Shown piece after piece: positions 36,723 to 50,546 of a stretch of 64,000 bases of DNA. This stretch comes from Nereocystis luetkeana (lineage: Eukaryota; Sar; Phaeophyceae; Laminariales; Laminariaceae), in contig JARUPZ010000018.1 of assembly GCA_031213475.1 (NCBI GenBank), positions 6,299,680 through 6,363,679 of the forward strand, in the 5' to 3' direction. Below the pieces are notes generated by a model. The model had not been told where the DNA came from. It saw nothing but the letters and a program-made list of their open reading frames with translations, and ran no database searches. Every line of letters starts with the position of its first letter. The stretch's first letter is position 1. The position numbers and the translations under genes were made by a program.

Positions 36723-38799
36723 GTGGGGACACCAGCCGGATTAATTATGTGGGTGTCCTCCCCCCCTCCCAAGAGCCTTCGTTCCTTGCTACAAGTAACC
36801 GGTCTCGAAGGCGCGAAGCGAAACAAAATGTTCCCTCCCATGGAACGATCAGTCATCACTGGGAGTTACTGGGGGTCTTGGGTAACCACGAACTACAACC
36901 ACGGCAGAAATTCAAGGCCGGGTCACGACATGCGGCGACCAGTACTGGTACGAAGACTCGACTACGTATCTTCAAGGATCCACAACGACCATCCTCCTAC
37001 TCGTGGACTAGCACCTACCTAGGATACAGTACTACCACCAACGTCCAGCCCACAGTAGATACGACGTGGGGACACCAGCCGGATTATTTATGTGGGTATC
37101 CTCCCCCCCTCCCAAGAGCCTTCGTTCCTTGCTACGAGTAACCGGTCTCGAAAAAAGGCGCGAAGCGAAACAAAATGTTCCCTCCCATGGAACGATCAGT
37201 CATCACTGGGAGTTACTGGGGGTCTTGGGTAACCACGAACTACAACCACGGCAGAAATTCAAGGCCGGGTCACGACATGCGGCGACCAGTACTGGTACGA
37301 AGACTCGACTACGTATCTTCAAGGATCCACAACGACCATCCTCCTACTCGTGGACTAGCACCTACCTAGGATACAGTACTACCACCAACCTCCAGCCCAC
37401 AGTAGATACGACGTGGGGACACCAGCCGGATTAATTATGTGGGTATCCTCCCCCCCTCCCGAGAGCCTTCGTTCCTTGCTACGAGTAACCGGTCTCGAAA
37501 AAAGGCGCGAAGCGAAACAAAATGTTCCCTCCCATGGAACGATCAGTCATCACTGGGAGTTACTGGGGGTCTTGGGTAACCACGAACTACAACCACGGCA
37601 GAAATTCAAGGCCGGGTCACGACATGCGGCGACCAGTACTGGTACGAAGACTCGACTACGTATCTTCAAGGATCCACAACGACCATCCTCCTACTCGTGG
37701 ACTAGCACCTACCTAGGATACAGTACTACCACCAACCTCCAGCCTACAGCAGTAGATACGACGTGGGGACACCAGCCGGATTAATTATGTGGGTATCCTC
37801 CCCCCCTCCCAAGAGCCTTCGTTCCTTGCTACGAGTAACCGGTCTCGAAAAAAGGCGCGAAGCGAAACAAAGTGTTCCCTCCCATGGAACGATCAGTCAT
37901 CACTGGGAGTTACTGGGGGTCTTGGGTAACCACGAACTACAACCACGGCAGAAATTCAAGGCCGGGTCACGACATGCGGCGACCAGTACTGGTACGAAGA
38001 CTCGACTACGTATCTTCAAGGATCCACAACGACCATCCTCCTACTCGTGGACTAGCACCTACCTAGGATACAGTACTACCACCAACCTCCAGCCCACAGT
38101 AGATACGACGTAGGGACACCAGCCGGATTAATTATGTGGGTATCCTCCCCCCCTCCCAAGAGCCTTCGTTCCTTCCTACGAGTAACCGGTCTCGAAGGCG
38201 CGAAGCGCAACAAAATGTTCCCTCCCATGGAACGATCAGTCATCACTAGGAGTTACTGGGGGTCTTGGGTAACCACGAACTACAACCACGGCAGAAATTC
38301 AAGGCCGGGTCACGACATGCGGCGACCAGTACTGGTACGAAGACTCGACTACGTATCTTCAAGGATCCACAACGACCATCCTCCTACTCGTGGACTAGCA
38401 CCTACCTAGGATACAGTACTACCACCAACCTCCAGCCCACAGTAGATACGACGTGGGGACACCAGCCAGATTAATTATGTGGGTATCCTCCCCCCCTCCC
38501 AAGAGCCTTCGTTCCTTGCTACGAGTAACCGGTCTCGAAAAAAGGCGCGAAGCGAAACAAAGTGTTCCCTCCCATGGAACGATCAGTCATCACTGGGAGT
38601 TACTGGGGGTCTTGGGTAACCACGAAATACAACCACGGCAGAAATTCAAGGCCGGGTCACGACATGCGGCGACCAGTACTGGTACGAAGACTCGACTGCG
38701 TATCTTCAAGGATCCACAACGACCATCCTCCTACTTGTGGACTAGCACCTACCTAGGATACAGTACTACCACCAACCTCCAGCCCACAGTAGATACGAC
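36723..38799. repeat. HOR block 3: 2,077-bp hexamer, copy 1
   Basis: Monomers start at 36723 (343), 37066 (347), 37413 (350), 37763 (347), 38110 (343) and 38453 (347). Markers in order are GGGTGTCC, CTACAAGTAACC and AACGTCCAG; GATTATTTATG; CCCGAGAGCC with CCTACAGCAGTAG (the 3-bp insertion); AAAGTGTTCC; ACGTAGGGAC, CTTCCTACGAG, GCGCAAC and ACTAGGAG; then GCCAGATTAATT, CGAAATACAACC, GACTGCG and CTACTTGTGG. Every marker returns 2,077 bp on. Confidence 0.95.
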
Positions 38800-40876
38800 G
38801 TGGGGACACCAGCCGGATTAATTATGTGGGTGTCCTCCCCCCCTCCCAAGAGCCTTCGTTCCTTGCTACAAGTAACCGGTCTCGAAGGCGCGAAGCGAAA
38901 CAAAATGTTCCCTCCCATGGAACGATCAGTCATCACTGGGAGTTACTGGGGGTCTTGGGTAACCACGAACTACAACCACGGCAGAAATTCAAGGCCGGGT
39001 CACGACATGCGGCGACCAGTACTGGTACGAAGACTCGACTACGTATCTTCAAGGATCCACAACGACCATCCTCCTACTCGTGGACTAGCACCTACCTAGG
39101 ATACAGTACTACCACCAACGTCCAGCCCACAGTAGATACGACGTGGGGACACCAGCCGGATTATTTATGTGGGTATCCTCCCCCCCTCCCAAGAGCCTTC
39201 GTTCCTTGCTACGAGTAACCGGTCTCGAAAAAAGGCGCGAAGCGAAACAAAATGTTCCCTCCCATGGAACGATCAGTCATCACTGGGAGTTACTGGGGGT
39301 CTTGGGTAACCACGAACTACAACCACGGCAGAAATTCAAGGCCGGGTCACGACATGCGGCGACCAGTACTGGTACGAAGACTCGACTACGTATCTTCAAG
39401 GATCCACAACGACCATCCTCCTACTCGTGGACTAGCACCTACCTAGGATACAGTACTACCACCAACCTCCAGCCCACAGTAGATACGACGTGGGGACACC
39501 AGCCGGATTAATTATGTGGGTATCCTCCCCCCCTCCCGAGAGCCTTCGTTCCTTGCTACGAGTAACCGGTCTCGAAAAAAGGCGCGAAGCGAAACAAAAT
39601 GTTCCCTCCCATGGAACGATCAGTCATCACTGGGAGTTACTGGGGGTCTTGGGTAACCACGAACTACAACCACGGCAGAAATTCAAGGCCGGGTCACGAC
39701 ATGCGGCGACCAGTACTGGTACGAAGACTCGACTACGTATCTTCAAGGATCCACAACGACCATCCTCCTACTCGTGGACTAGCACCTACCTAGGATACAG
39801 TACTACCACCAACCTCCAGCCTACAGCAGTAGATACGACGTGGGGACACCAGCCGGATTAATTATGTGGGTATCCTCCCCCCCTCCCAAGAGCCTTCGTT
39901 CCTTGCTACGAGTAACCGGTCTCGAAAAAAGGCGCGAAGCGAAACAAAGTGTTCCCTCCCATGGAACGATCAGTCATCACTGGGAGTTACTGGGGGTCTT
40001 GGGTAACCACGAACTACAACCACGGCAGAAATTCAAGGCCGGGTCACGACATGCGGCGACCAGTACTGGTACGAAGACTCGACTACGTATCTTCAAGGAT
40101 CCACAACGACCATCCTCCTACTCGTGGACTAGCACCTACCTAGGATACAGTACTACCACCAACCTCCAGCCCACAGTAGATACGACGTAGGGACACCAGC
40201 CGGATTAATTATGTGGGTATCCTCCCCCCCTCCCAAGAGCCTTCGTTCCTTCCTACGAGTAACCGGTCTCGAAGGCGCGAAGCGCAACAAAATGTTCCCT
40301 CCCATGGAACGATCAGTCATCACTAGGAGTTACTGGGGGTCTTGGGTAACCACGAACTACAACCACGGCAGAAATTCAAGGCCGGGTCACGACATGCGGC
40401 GACCAGTACTGGTACGAAGACTCGACTACGTATCTTCAAGGATCCACAACGACCATCCTCCTACTCGTGGACTAGCACCTACCTAGGATACAGTACTACC
40501 ACCAACCTCCAGCCCACAGTAGATACGACGTGGGGACACCAGCCAGATTAATTATGTGGGTATCCTCCCCCCCTCCCAAGAGCCTTCGTTCCTTGCTACG
40601 AGTAACCGGTCTCGAAAAAAGGCGCGAAGCGAAACAAAATGTTCCCTCCCATGGAACGATCAGTCATCACTGGGAGTTACTGGGGGTCTTGGGTAACCAC
40701 GAAATACAACCACGGCAGAAATTCAAGGCCGGGTCACGACATGCGGCGACCAGTACTGGTACGAAGACTCGACTGCGTATCTTCAAGGATCCACAACGAC
40801 CATCCTCCTACTTGTGGACTAGCACCTACCTAGGATACAGTACTACCACCAACCTCCAGCCCACAGTAGATACGAC
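38800..40876. repeat. HOR block 3: 2,077-bp hexamer, copy 2
   Basis: Monomers start at 38800, 39143, 39490, 39840, 40187 and 40530 with lengths identical to copy 1. The only difference I found is A at 40639 (AAAATG) where copy 1 has G at 38562 (AAAGTG). One change in about 2 kb makes this among the youngest events in the window. Confidence 0.95.
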
Positions 40877-43800
40877 GTGGGGACACCAGCCGGATTAATT
40901 ATGTGGGTATCCTCCCCCCCTCCCAAGAGCCTTCGTTCCTTTCAAAGAGTAACCGGTCTCGAAGGCGCGAAGCGAAACAAAATGTTCCCTCCCATGGAAC
41001 GATCAGTCATCACTGGGAGTTACTGGGGGTCTTGGGTAACCACGAACTACAACCACGGCAGAAATTCAAGGCCGGGTCACGACATGCGGCGACCAGTACT
41101 GGTACGAAGACTCGACTACGTATCTTCAAGGATCCACAACGACCATCCTCCTACTCGTGGACTAGCACCTACCTAGGATACAGTACTACCACCAACCTCC
41201 AGCCCACAGTAGATACGACGTGGGGACACCAGCCGGATTAATTATGTGGGTATCCTCCCCCCCTCCCAAGAGCCTTCGTTCCTTGCTACGAGTAACCGGT
41301 CTCGAAGGCGCGAAGCGAAACAAAATGTTCCCTCCCATGGAACGATCAGTCATCACTGGGAGTTACTGGGGGTCTTGGGTAACCACGAACTACAACTACG
41401 GCAGAAATTCAAGGCCGGGTCACGACATGCGGCGACCAGTACTGGTACGAAGACTCGACTACGTATCTTCAAGGATCCACAACGACCATCCTCCTACTCG
41501 TGGACTAGCACCTACCTAGGATACAGTACTACCACCAACCTCCAGCCCACAGTAGATACGACGTGGGGACACCAGCCGGATTAATTATGTGGGTATCCTC
41601 CCCCCCTCCCAAGAGCCTTCGTTCCTTGCTACGAGTAACCGGTCTCGAAGGCGCGGAGCGAAACGAAATGTTCCCTCCCATGGAACGATCAGTCATCACT
41701 GGGAGTTACTGGGGGTCTTGGGTAACCACGAACTACAACCACGGCAGAAATTCAAGGCCGGGTCACGACATGCGGCGACCAGTACTGGTACGAAGACTCG
41801 ACTACGTATCTTCAAGGATCCACAACGACCATCCTCCTACTCGTGGACTAGCACCTACCTAGGATACAGTACTACCACCAACCTCCAGCCCACAGTAGAT
41901 ACGACGTGGGGACACCAGCCGGATTAATTATGTGGGTATCCTCCCCCCCTCCGAAGAGCCTTCGTTCCTTGCTACGAGTAACCGGTCTCGAAGGCGCGAA
42001 GCGAAACAAAATGTTCCCTCCCATGGAACGATCAGTCATCACTGGGAGTTACTGGGGGTCTTGGGTAACCACGAACTACAACCACGGCAGAAATTCAAGG
42101 CCGGGTCACGACATGCGGCGACCAGTACTGGTACGAAGACTCGACTACGTATCTTCAAGGATCCACAACGACCATCCTCCTACTTGTGGACTAGCACCTA
42201 CCTAGGATACAGTACTACCACCAACCTCCAGCCCACAGTAGATACGACGTGGGGACACCAGCCGGATTAATTATGTGGGTATCCTCCCCCCCTCCCAAGA
42301 GCCTTCGTTCCTTGCTACGAGTAACCGGTCTCGAAGGCGCGAAGCGAAACAAAATGATCCCTCCCATGGAACGATCAGTCATCACTGGGAGTTACTGGGG
42401 GTCTTGGGTAACCACGAACTACAACCACGGCAGAAATTCAAGGCCGGGTCACGACATGTGGTGACCAGTACTGGTACGAAGACTCGACTACGTATCTTCA
42501 AGGATCCACAACGACCATCCTCCAACTCGTGGACTAGCACCTACCTAGGATACAGTACTACCACCAACCTCCAGCCCACAGTAGATACGACGTGGGGACA
42601 CCAGCCGGATTAATTATGTGGGTATCCTCCCCCCCTCCCAAGAGCCTTCGTTCCTTGCTACGAGTAACCGGTCTCGAAAAAAGGCGCGAAGCGAAACAAA
42701 ATGTTCCCTCCCATGGAACGATCAGTCATCACTGGGAGTTACTGGGGGTCTTGGGTAACCACGAACTACAACCACGGCAGAAATTCAAGGCCGGGTCACG
42801 ACATGCGGCGACCAGTACTGGTACGAAGACTCGACTACGTATCTTCAAGGATCCACAACGACCATCCTCCTACTCGTGGACTAGCACCTACCTAGGATAC
42901 AGTACTACCACCAACCTCCAGCCCACAGTAGATACGACGTGGGGACACCAGCCGGATTAATTATGTGGGTATCCTCCCCCCCTCCCAAGAGCCTTCGTTC
43001 CTAGCTACGAGTAACCGGTCTCGAAAAAAGGCGCGAAGCGAAACAAAATGTTCCCTCCCATGGAACGATCAGTCATCACTGGGAGTTACTGGGGGTCTTG
43101 GGTAACCACGAACTACAACCACGGCAGAAATTCAAGGCCGGGTCACGACATGCGGCGACCAGTACTGGTACGAAGACTCGACTACGTATCTTCAAGGATC
43201 CACAACGACCATCCTCCTACTCGTGGACTAGCACCTACCTAGGATACAGTACTACCACCAACGTCCAGCCCACAGTAGATACGACGTGGAGACACCAGCC
43301 GGATTATTTTTGTGGGTATCCTCCCCCCCTCCCAAGAGCCTTCGTTCCTTGCTACGAGTAACCGGTCTCGAAAAAAGGCGCGAAGCGAAACAAAATGTTC
43401 CCTCCCATGGAACGATCAGTCATCACTGGGAGTTACTGGGGGTCTTGGGTAACCACGAACTACAACCACGGCAGAAATTCAAGGCCGGGTCACGACATGC
43501 GGCGACCAGTACTGGTACGAAGACTCGACTACGTATCTTCAAGGATCCACAACGACCATCCTCCAACTCGTGGACTAGCACCTACCTAGGATACAGTACT
43601 ACCACCAACCTCCAGCCCACAGTAGATACGACGTGGGGACACCAGCCGGATTAATTATGTGGGTATCCTCCCCCCCTCCCAAGAGCCTTCGTTCCTTGCT
43701 ACGAGTAACCTGTCTCGAAAAAAGGCCCGAAGCGAAACACAATGTTCCCTCCCATGGAACGATCAGTCATCACTGGGAGTTACTGGGGGTCTTGGGTAAC

Positions 43801-44326
43801 CACGAACTACAACCACGGCAGAAATTCAAGGCCGGGTCACGACATGCGGCGACCAGTACTGGTACGAAGACTCGACTACGTATCTTCAAGGATCCACAAC
43901 GACCATCCTCCTACTCGTGGACTAGCACCTACCTAGGATACAGTACTACCACCAACCTCCAGCCCACAGTAGATACGACGTGGGGACACCAGCCGGATTA
44001 ATTATGTGGGTATCCTCCCCCCCTCCCAAGAGCCTTCGTTCCTTGCTACGAGTAACCGGTCTCGAAAAAAGGCGCGAAGCGAAACAAAATGTTCCCTCCC
44101 ATGGAACGATCAGTCATCACTGGGAGTTACTGGGGGTCTTGGGTAACCACGAACTACAACCACGGCAGAAATTCAAGGCCGGGTCACGACATGCGGCGAC
44201 CAGTACTGGTACGAAGACTCGACTACGTATCTTCAAGGATCCACAACGACCATCCTCCTACTCGTGGACTAGCACCTACCTAGGATACAGTACTACCACC
44301 AACCTCCAGCCCACAGTAGATACGAC
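40877..44326. repeat. Ten mixed monomers
   Basis: Monomers start at 40877, 41220, 41563, 41906, 42249 (343 each), then 42592, 42939, 43286, 43633 and 43980 (347 each). Length class thus switches once, from five short to five long. Rare changes include CCTTTCAAAGAG in 40877, CAACTACGG in 41220, CCCTCCGAAGAG in 41906, ATGATCCC and GACATGTGGTGACC in 42249, CCTAGCTACG in 42939, GTGGAGACACC and GATTATTTTTG in 43286, and ACCTGTCTCG in 43633. Monomer 43980 is the common 347-bp form and looks identical to 22556. Confidence 0.9.
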
Positions 44327-45714
44327 GTGGGGACACCAGCCGGATTAATTATGTGGGTATCCTCCCCCCCTCCCAAGAGCCTTCGTTCCTTGCTACGAGT
44401 AACCGGTCTCGAAAAAAGGCGCGAAGCGAAACAAAATGTTCCCTCCCATGGAACGATCAGTCATCACTGGGAGTTACTGGGGGTCTTGGGTAACCACGAA
44501 CTACAACCACGGCAGAAATTCAAGGCCGGGTCACGACATGCGGCGACTAGTACTGGTACGAAGACTCGACTGCGTATCTTCAAGGATCCACAACGACCAT
44601 CCTCCTACTCGTGGACTAGCACCTACCTAGGATACAGTACTACCACCAACGTCCAGCCCACAGTAGATACGACGTGGGGACACCAGCCGGATTATTTATG
44701 TGGGTATCCTCCCCCCCTCCCAAGAGCCTTCGTTCCTTCCTACGAGTAACCGGTCTCGAAAAAAGGCGCGAAGCGAAACAAAATGTTCCCTCCCATGGAA
44801 CGATCAGTCATCACTGGGAGTTACTGGGTGTCTTGGGTAACCACGAACTACAACCACGGCAGAAATTCAAGGCCGGGTCACGACATGCGGCGACCAGTAC
44901 TGGTACGAAGACTCGACTACGTATCTTCAAGGATCCACAACGACCATCCTCCTACTCGTGGACTAGCACCTACCTAGGATACAGTACTACCACCAACCTC
45001 CAGCCCACAGTAGATACGACGTGGGGACACCAGCCGGATTTATTATGTGGGTATCCTCCCCCCCTCCCAAGAGCCTTCGTTCCTTGCTACGAGTAACCGG
45101 TCTCGAAAAAAGGCGCGAAGCGAAACAAAATGTTCCCTCCCATGGAACGATCAGTCATCACTGGGAGTTACTGGGGGTCTTGGGTAACCACGAACTACAA
45201 CCACGGCAGAAATTCAAGGCCGGGTCACGACATGCGGCGACTAGTACTGGTACGAAGACTCGACTGCGTATCTTCAAGGATCCACAACGACCATCCTCCT
45301 ACTCGTGGACTAGCACCTACCTAGGATACAGTACTACCACCAACGTCCAGCCCACAGTAGATACGACGTGGGGACACCAGCCGGATTATTTATGTGGGTA
45401 TCCTCCCCCCCTCCCAAGAGCCTTCGTTCCTTGCTACGAGTAACCGGTCTCGAAAAAAGGCGCGAAGCGAAACAAAATGTTCCCTCCCATGGAACGATCA
45501 GTCATCACTGGGAGTTACTGGGGGTCTTGGGTAACCACGAACTACAACCACGGCAGAAATTCAAGGCCGGGTCACGACATGCGGCGACTAGTACTGGTAC
45601 GAAGACTCGACTGCCTATCTTCAAGGATCCACAACGACCATCCTCCTACTCGTGGACTAGCACCTACCTAGGATACAGTACTACCACCAACGTCCAGCCC
45701 ACAGTAGATACGAC
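44327..45714. repeat. Four 347-bp monomers sharing CGACTAGTACTGG and AACGTCC markers
   Basis: Monomers start at 44327, 44674, 45021 and 45368. 44327, 45021 and 45368 each have GCGACTAGTACTGG, GACTGC and AACGTCCAG. 44674 instead has CTTCCTACGAG and CTGGGTGTC. 45021 has GATTTATTATG. This suggests a broken 694-bp dimer. Monomers following an AACGTCC monomer start with GATTATTTATG. Confidence 0.8.
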
Positions 45715-46750
45715 GTGGGGACACCAGCCGGATTATTTATGTGGGTATCCTCCCCCCCTCCCAAGAGCCTTCGTTTCTTGCTACGAGTAACCGGTCTCGA
45801 AGGCGCGAAGCGAAACAAAATGTTGCCTCCCATGGAACGATCAGTCATCACTGGGAGCTACTGGGGGTCTTGGGTAACCACGAACTACAACCACGGCAGA
45901 AATTCAAGGCCGGGTCACGACATGCGGCGACCAGTACTGGTACGAAGACTCGACTACGTATCTTCAAGGATCCACAACGACCATCCTCCAACTCGTGGAC
46001 TAGCACCTACCTAGGATACAGTACTACCACCAACCTCCAGCCCACAGTAGATACGACGTGGGGACACCAGCCGGATTAATTATGTGGGTATCCTCCCCCC
46101 CTCCCAAGAGCCTTTGTTCCTTGCTACGAGTAACCGGTCTCGAAAAAAGGCGCGAAGCCAAACGAAATGTTCCCTCCCATGGAACGATCAGTCATCACTG
46201 GGAGTTACTGGGGGTCTTGGGTAACCACGAACTACAACCACGGCAGAAATTCAAGGCCGGGTCACGACATGCGGCGACCAGTACTGGTACGAAGACTCGA
46301 CTACGTATCTTCAAGGATCCACAACGACCATCCTCCTACTCGTGGACTAGCACCTACCTAGGATACAGTACTACCACCAACCTCCAGCCCACAGTAGATA
46401 CGACGTGGGGACACCAGCCGGATTAATTATGTGGGTATCCTCCCCCCCTCCCAAGAGCCTTCGTTCCTTCCTACGAGTAACCGGTCTCGAAGGCGCTAAG
46501 CGAAACAAAATGTTCCCTCCCATGGAACGATCAGTCATCACTGGGAGTTACTGGGGGTCTTGGGTAACCACGAACTACAACCACGGCAGAAATTCAAGGC
46601 CGGGTCACGACATGCGGCGACCAGTACTGGTACGAAGACTCGACTACGTATCTTCAAGGATCCACAACGACCATCCTCCTACTCGTGGACTAGCACCTAC
46701 CTAGGATACAGTACTACCACCAACCTCCAGCCCACAGCAGTAGATACGAC
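45715..46750. repeat. HOR block 4: 1,036-bp trimer, copy 1
   Basis: Monomers start at 45715 (343), 46058 (347) and 46405 (346). The first has TTCGTTTCTTG, ATGTTGCCTCC and CCTCCAACTCG; the second CCTTTGTTCC and GAAGCCAAACG; the third CTTCCTACGAG, GGCGCTAAGCG and CACAGCAGTAG, the 3-bp insertion on a two-A background. The trimer repeats at once. Confidence 0.93.
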
Positions 46751-47786
46751 GTGGGGACACCAGCCGGATTAATTTTGTGGGTATCCTCCCCCCCTCCCAA
46801 GAGCCTTCGTTTCTTGCTACGAGTAACCGGTCTCGAAGGCGCGAAGCGAAACAAAATGTTGCCTCCCATGGAACGATCAGTCATCACTGGGAGCTACTGG
46901 GGGTCTTGGGTAACCACGAACTACAACCACGGCAGAAATTCAAGGCCGGGTCACGACATGCGGCGACCAGTACTGGTACGAAGACTCGACTACGTATCTT
47001 CAAGGATCCACAACGACCATCCTCCAACTCGTGGACTAGCACCTACCTAGGATACAGTACTACCACCAACCTCCAGCCCACAGTAGATACGACGTGGGGA
47101 CACCAGCCGGATTAATTATGTGGGTATCCTCCCCCCCTCCCAAGAGCCTTTGTTCCTTGCTACGAGTAACCGGTCTCGAAAAAAGGCGCGAAGCCAAACG
47201 AAATGTTCCCTCCCATGGAACGATCAGTCATCACTGGGAGTTACTGGGGGTCTTGGGTAACCACGAACTACAACCACGGCAGAAATTCAAGGCCGGGTCA
47301 CGACATGCGGCGACCAGTACTGGTACGAAGACTCGACTACGTATCTTCAAGGATCCACAACGACCATCCTCCTACTCGTGGACTAGCACCTACCTAGGAT
47401 ACAGTACTACCACCAACCTCCAGCCCACAGTAGATACGACGTGGGGACACCAGCCGGATTAATTATGTGGGTATCCTCCCCCCCTCCCAAGAGCCTTCGT
47501 TCCTTCCTACGAGTAACCGGTCTCGAAGGCGCGAAGCGAAACAAAATGTTCCCTCCCATGGAACGATCAGTCATCACTGGGAGTTACTGGGGGTCTTGGG
47601 TAACCACGAACTACAACCACGGCAGAAATTCAAGGCCGGGTCACGACATGCGGCGACCAGTACTGGTACGAAGACTCGACTACGTATCTTCAAGGATCCA
47701 CAACGACCATCCTCCTACTCGTGGACTAGCACCTACCTAGGATACAGTACTACCACCAACCTCCAGCCCACAGCAGTAGATACGAC
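46751..47786. repeat. HOR block 4: 1,036-bp trimer, copy 2
   Basis: Monomers start at 46751 (343), 47094 (347) and 47441 (346), repeating copy 1. Differences seen are GATTAATTTTG against GATTATTTATG near the start and GGCGCGAAG against GGCGCTAAG in the third monomer. Confidence 0.93.
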
Positions 47787-48133
47787 GTGGGGACACCAGC
47801 CGGATTAATTATGTGGGTATCCTCCCCCCCTCCCAAGAGCCTTCGTTCCTTGCTACGAGTAACCGGTCTCGAAAAAAGGCGCGAAGCGAAACAAAATGTT
47901 CCCTCCCATGGAACGATCAGTCATCACTGGGAGTTACTGGGGGTCTTGGGTAACCACGAACTACAACCACGGCAGAAATTCAAGGCCGGGTCACGACATG
48001 CGGCGACCAGTACTGGTACGAAGCCTCGACTACGTATCTATAAGGATCCACAACGACCATCCTCCTACTCGTGGACTAGCACCTACCTAGGATACAGTAC
48101 TACCACCAACCTCCAGCCCACAGTAGATACGAC
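47787..48133. repeat. Single 347-bp monomer before HOR block 5
   Basis: This six-A monomer has CGAAGCCTCGAC and GTATCTATAAGG, seen nowhere else in the window. It separates the 1,036-bp trimers from the next higher-order repeat. Confidence 0.88.
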
Positions 48134-50546
48134 GTGGGGACACCAGCCGGATTTATTATGTGGGTATCCTCCCCCCCTCCCAAGAGCCTTCGTTCCTTGC
48201 TACGAGTAAGCGGTCTCGAAAAAAGGCGCGAAGCGAAACAAAATGTTCCCTCCCATGGAACGATCAGTCATCACTGGGAGTTACTGGGTGTCTTGGGTAA
48301 CCACGAACTACAACCACGGCAGAAATTCAAGGCCGGGTCACGACATGCGGCGACCAGTACTGGTACGAAGACTCGACTACGTATCTTCAAGGATCCACAA
48401 CGACCATCCTCCTACTCGTGGACTAGCACCTACCTAGGATACAGTACTACCACCAACCTCCAGCCCACAGTAGATACGACGTGGGGACACCAGCCGGATT
48501 ATTTATGTGGGTATCCTCCCCCCCTCCCAAGAGCCTTAGTTCCTTGCTACGAGTAACCGGTCTCGAAAAAAGGCGCGAAGCGAAACAAAATGTTCCCTCC
48601 CATGGAACGATCAGTCATCACTGGGAGTTACTGGGGGTCTTGGGTAACCACGAACTACAACCACGGCAGAAATTCAAGGCCGGGTCACGACATGCGGCGA
48701 CTAGTACTGGTACGAAGACTCGACTGCGTATCTTCAACGATCCACAACGACCATCCTCCTACTCGTGGACTCGCACCTACCTAGGATACAGTACTACCAC
48801 CAACCTCCAGCCCACAGTAGATACGACGTGGGGACACCAGCCGGATTAATTATGTGGGTATCCTCCCCCCCTCCCAAGAGCCTTCGTTTCTTGCTACGAG
48901 TAACCGGTCTCGAAGGCGCGAAGCGAAACAAAATGTTGCCTCCCATGGAACGATCAGTCATCACTGGGAGTTACTGGGGGTCTTGGGTAACCACGAACTA
49001 CAACCACGGCAGAAGTTCAAGGCCGGGTCACGACATGCGGCGACCAGTACTGGTACGAAGACTCGACTACGTATCTTCAAGGATCCACAACGACCATCCT
49101 CCTACTCGTGGACTAGCACCTACCTAGGATACAGTACTACCACCAACCTCCAGCCCACAGTAGATACGACGTGGGGACACCAGCCGGATTAATTATGTGG
49201 GTATCCTCTCCCCCTCCCAAGAGCCTTCGTTCCTTGCTACGAGTAACCGGTCTCGAAAAAAGGCGCGAAGCGAAACGAAATGTTCCCTCCCATGGAACGA
49301 TCAGTCATCACTGGGAGTTACTGGGGGTCTTGGGTAACCACGAACTACAACCACGGCAGAAATTCAAGGCCGGGTCACGACATGCGGCGACCAGTACTGG
49401 TACGAAGACTCGACTACGTATCTTCAAGGATCCACAACGACCATCCTCCTACTCGTGGACTAGCACCTACCTAGGATACAGTACTACCACCAACCTCCAG
49501 CCCACAGTAGATACGACGTGGGGACACCAGCCGGATTAATTATGTGGGTATCCTCCCCCCCTCCCAAGAGCCTTCGTTCCTTGCTACGAGTAACCGGTCT
49601 CGAAGGCGCGAAGCGAAACAAAATGTTCCCTCCCATGGAACGATCAGTCATCACTGGGAGTTACTGGGGGTCTTGGGTGACCACGAACTACAACCACGGC
49701 AGAAATTCAAGGCCGGGTCACGACATGCGGCGACCAGTACTGGTACGAAGACTCGACTACGTATCTTCAAGGATCCACAACGACCATCCTCCTACTCGTG
49801 GACTAGCACCTACCTAGGATACAGTACTACCACCAACCTCCAGCCCACAGTAGATACGACGTGGGGACACCAGCCGGATTAATTATGTGGGTATCCTCCC
49901 CCCCTCCCAAGAGCCTTCGTTCCTTGCTACGAGTAACCGGTCTCGAAGGCGCGAAGCGAAACAAAATGTTCCCTCCCATGGAACGATCAGTCATCACTGG
50001 GAGTTACTGGGGGTCTTGGGTGACCACGAACTACAACCACGGCAGAAATTCAAGGCCGGGTCACGACATGCGGCGACCAGTACTGGTACGAAGACTCGAC
50101 TACGTATCTTCAAGGATCCACAACGACCATCCTCCTACTCGTGGACTAGCACCTACCTAGGATACAGTACTACCACCAACCTCCAGCCCACAGTAGATAC
50201 GACGTGGGGACACCAGCCGGATTAATTATGTGGGTATCCTTCCCCCCTCCCAAGAGCCTTCGTTCCTTGCTACGAGTAACCGGTCTCGAAGGCGCGAAGC
50301 GAAACAAAATGTTCCCTCCCATGGAACGATCAGTCATCACTGGGAGTTACTGGGGGTCTTGGGTAACCACGAACTACAACCACGGCAGAAATTCAAGGCC
50401 GGGTCACGACATGCGGCGACCAGTACTGGTACGAAGACTAGACTACGTATCTTCAAGGATCCACAACGACCATCCTCCTACTCGTGGACTAGCACCTACC
50501 TAGGATACAGTACTACCACCAACCTCCAGCCCACAGTAGATACGAC
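48134..50546. repeat. HOR block 5: heptamer, copy 1 (2,413 bp)
   Basis: Monomers start at 48134 (347), 48481 (347), 48828 (343), 49171 (347), 49518, 49861 and 50204 (343 each). Markers in order are GAGTAAGCGG with CTGGGTGTC; GCCTTAGTTCC with GGACTCGCACC; TTCGTTTCTTG, ATGTTGCC and AGAAGTTC; CCTCTCCCC with AACGAAATG; GGGTGACCACG; GGGTGACCACG; and CCTTCCCCC with AGACTAGACTACG. Copies follow at 50547 (without the first monomer) and 52613. Confidence 0.93.
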
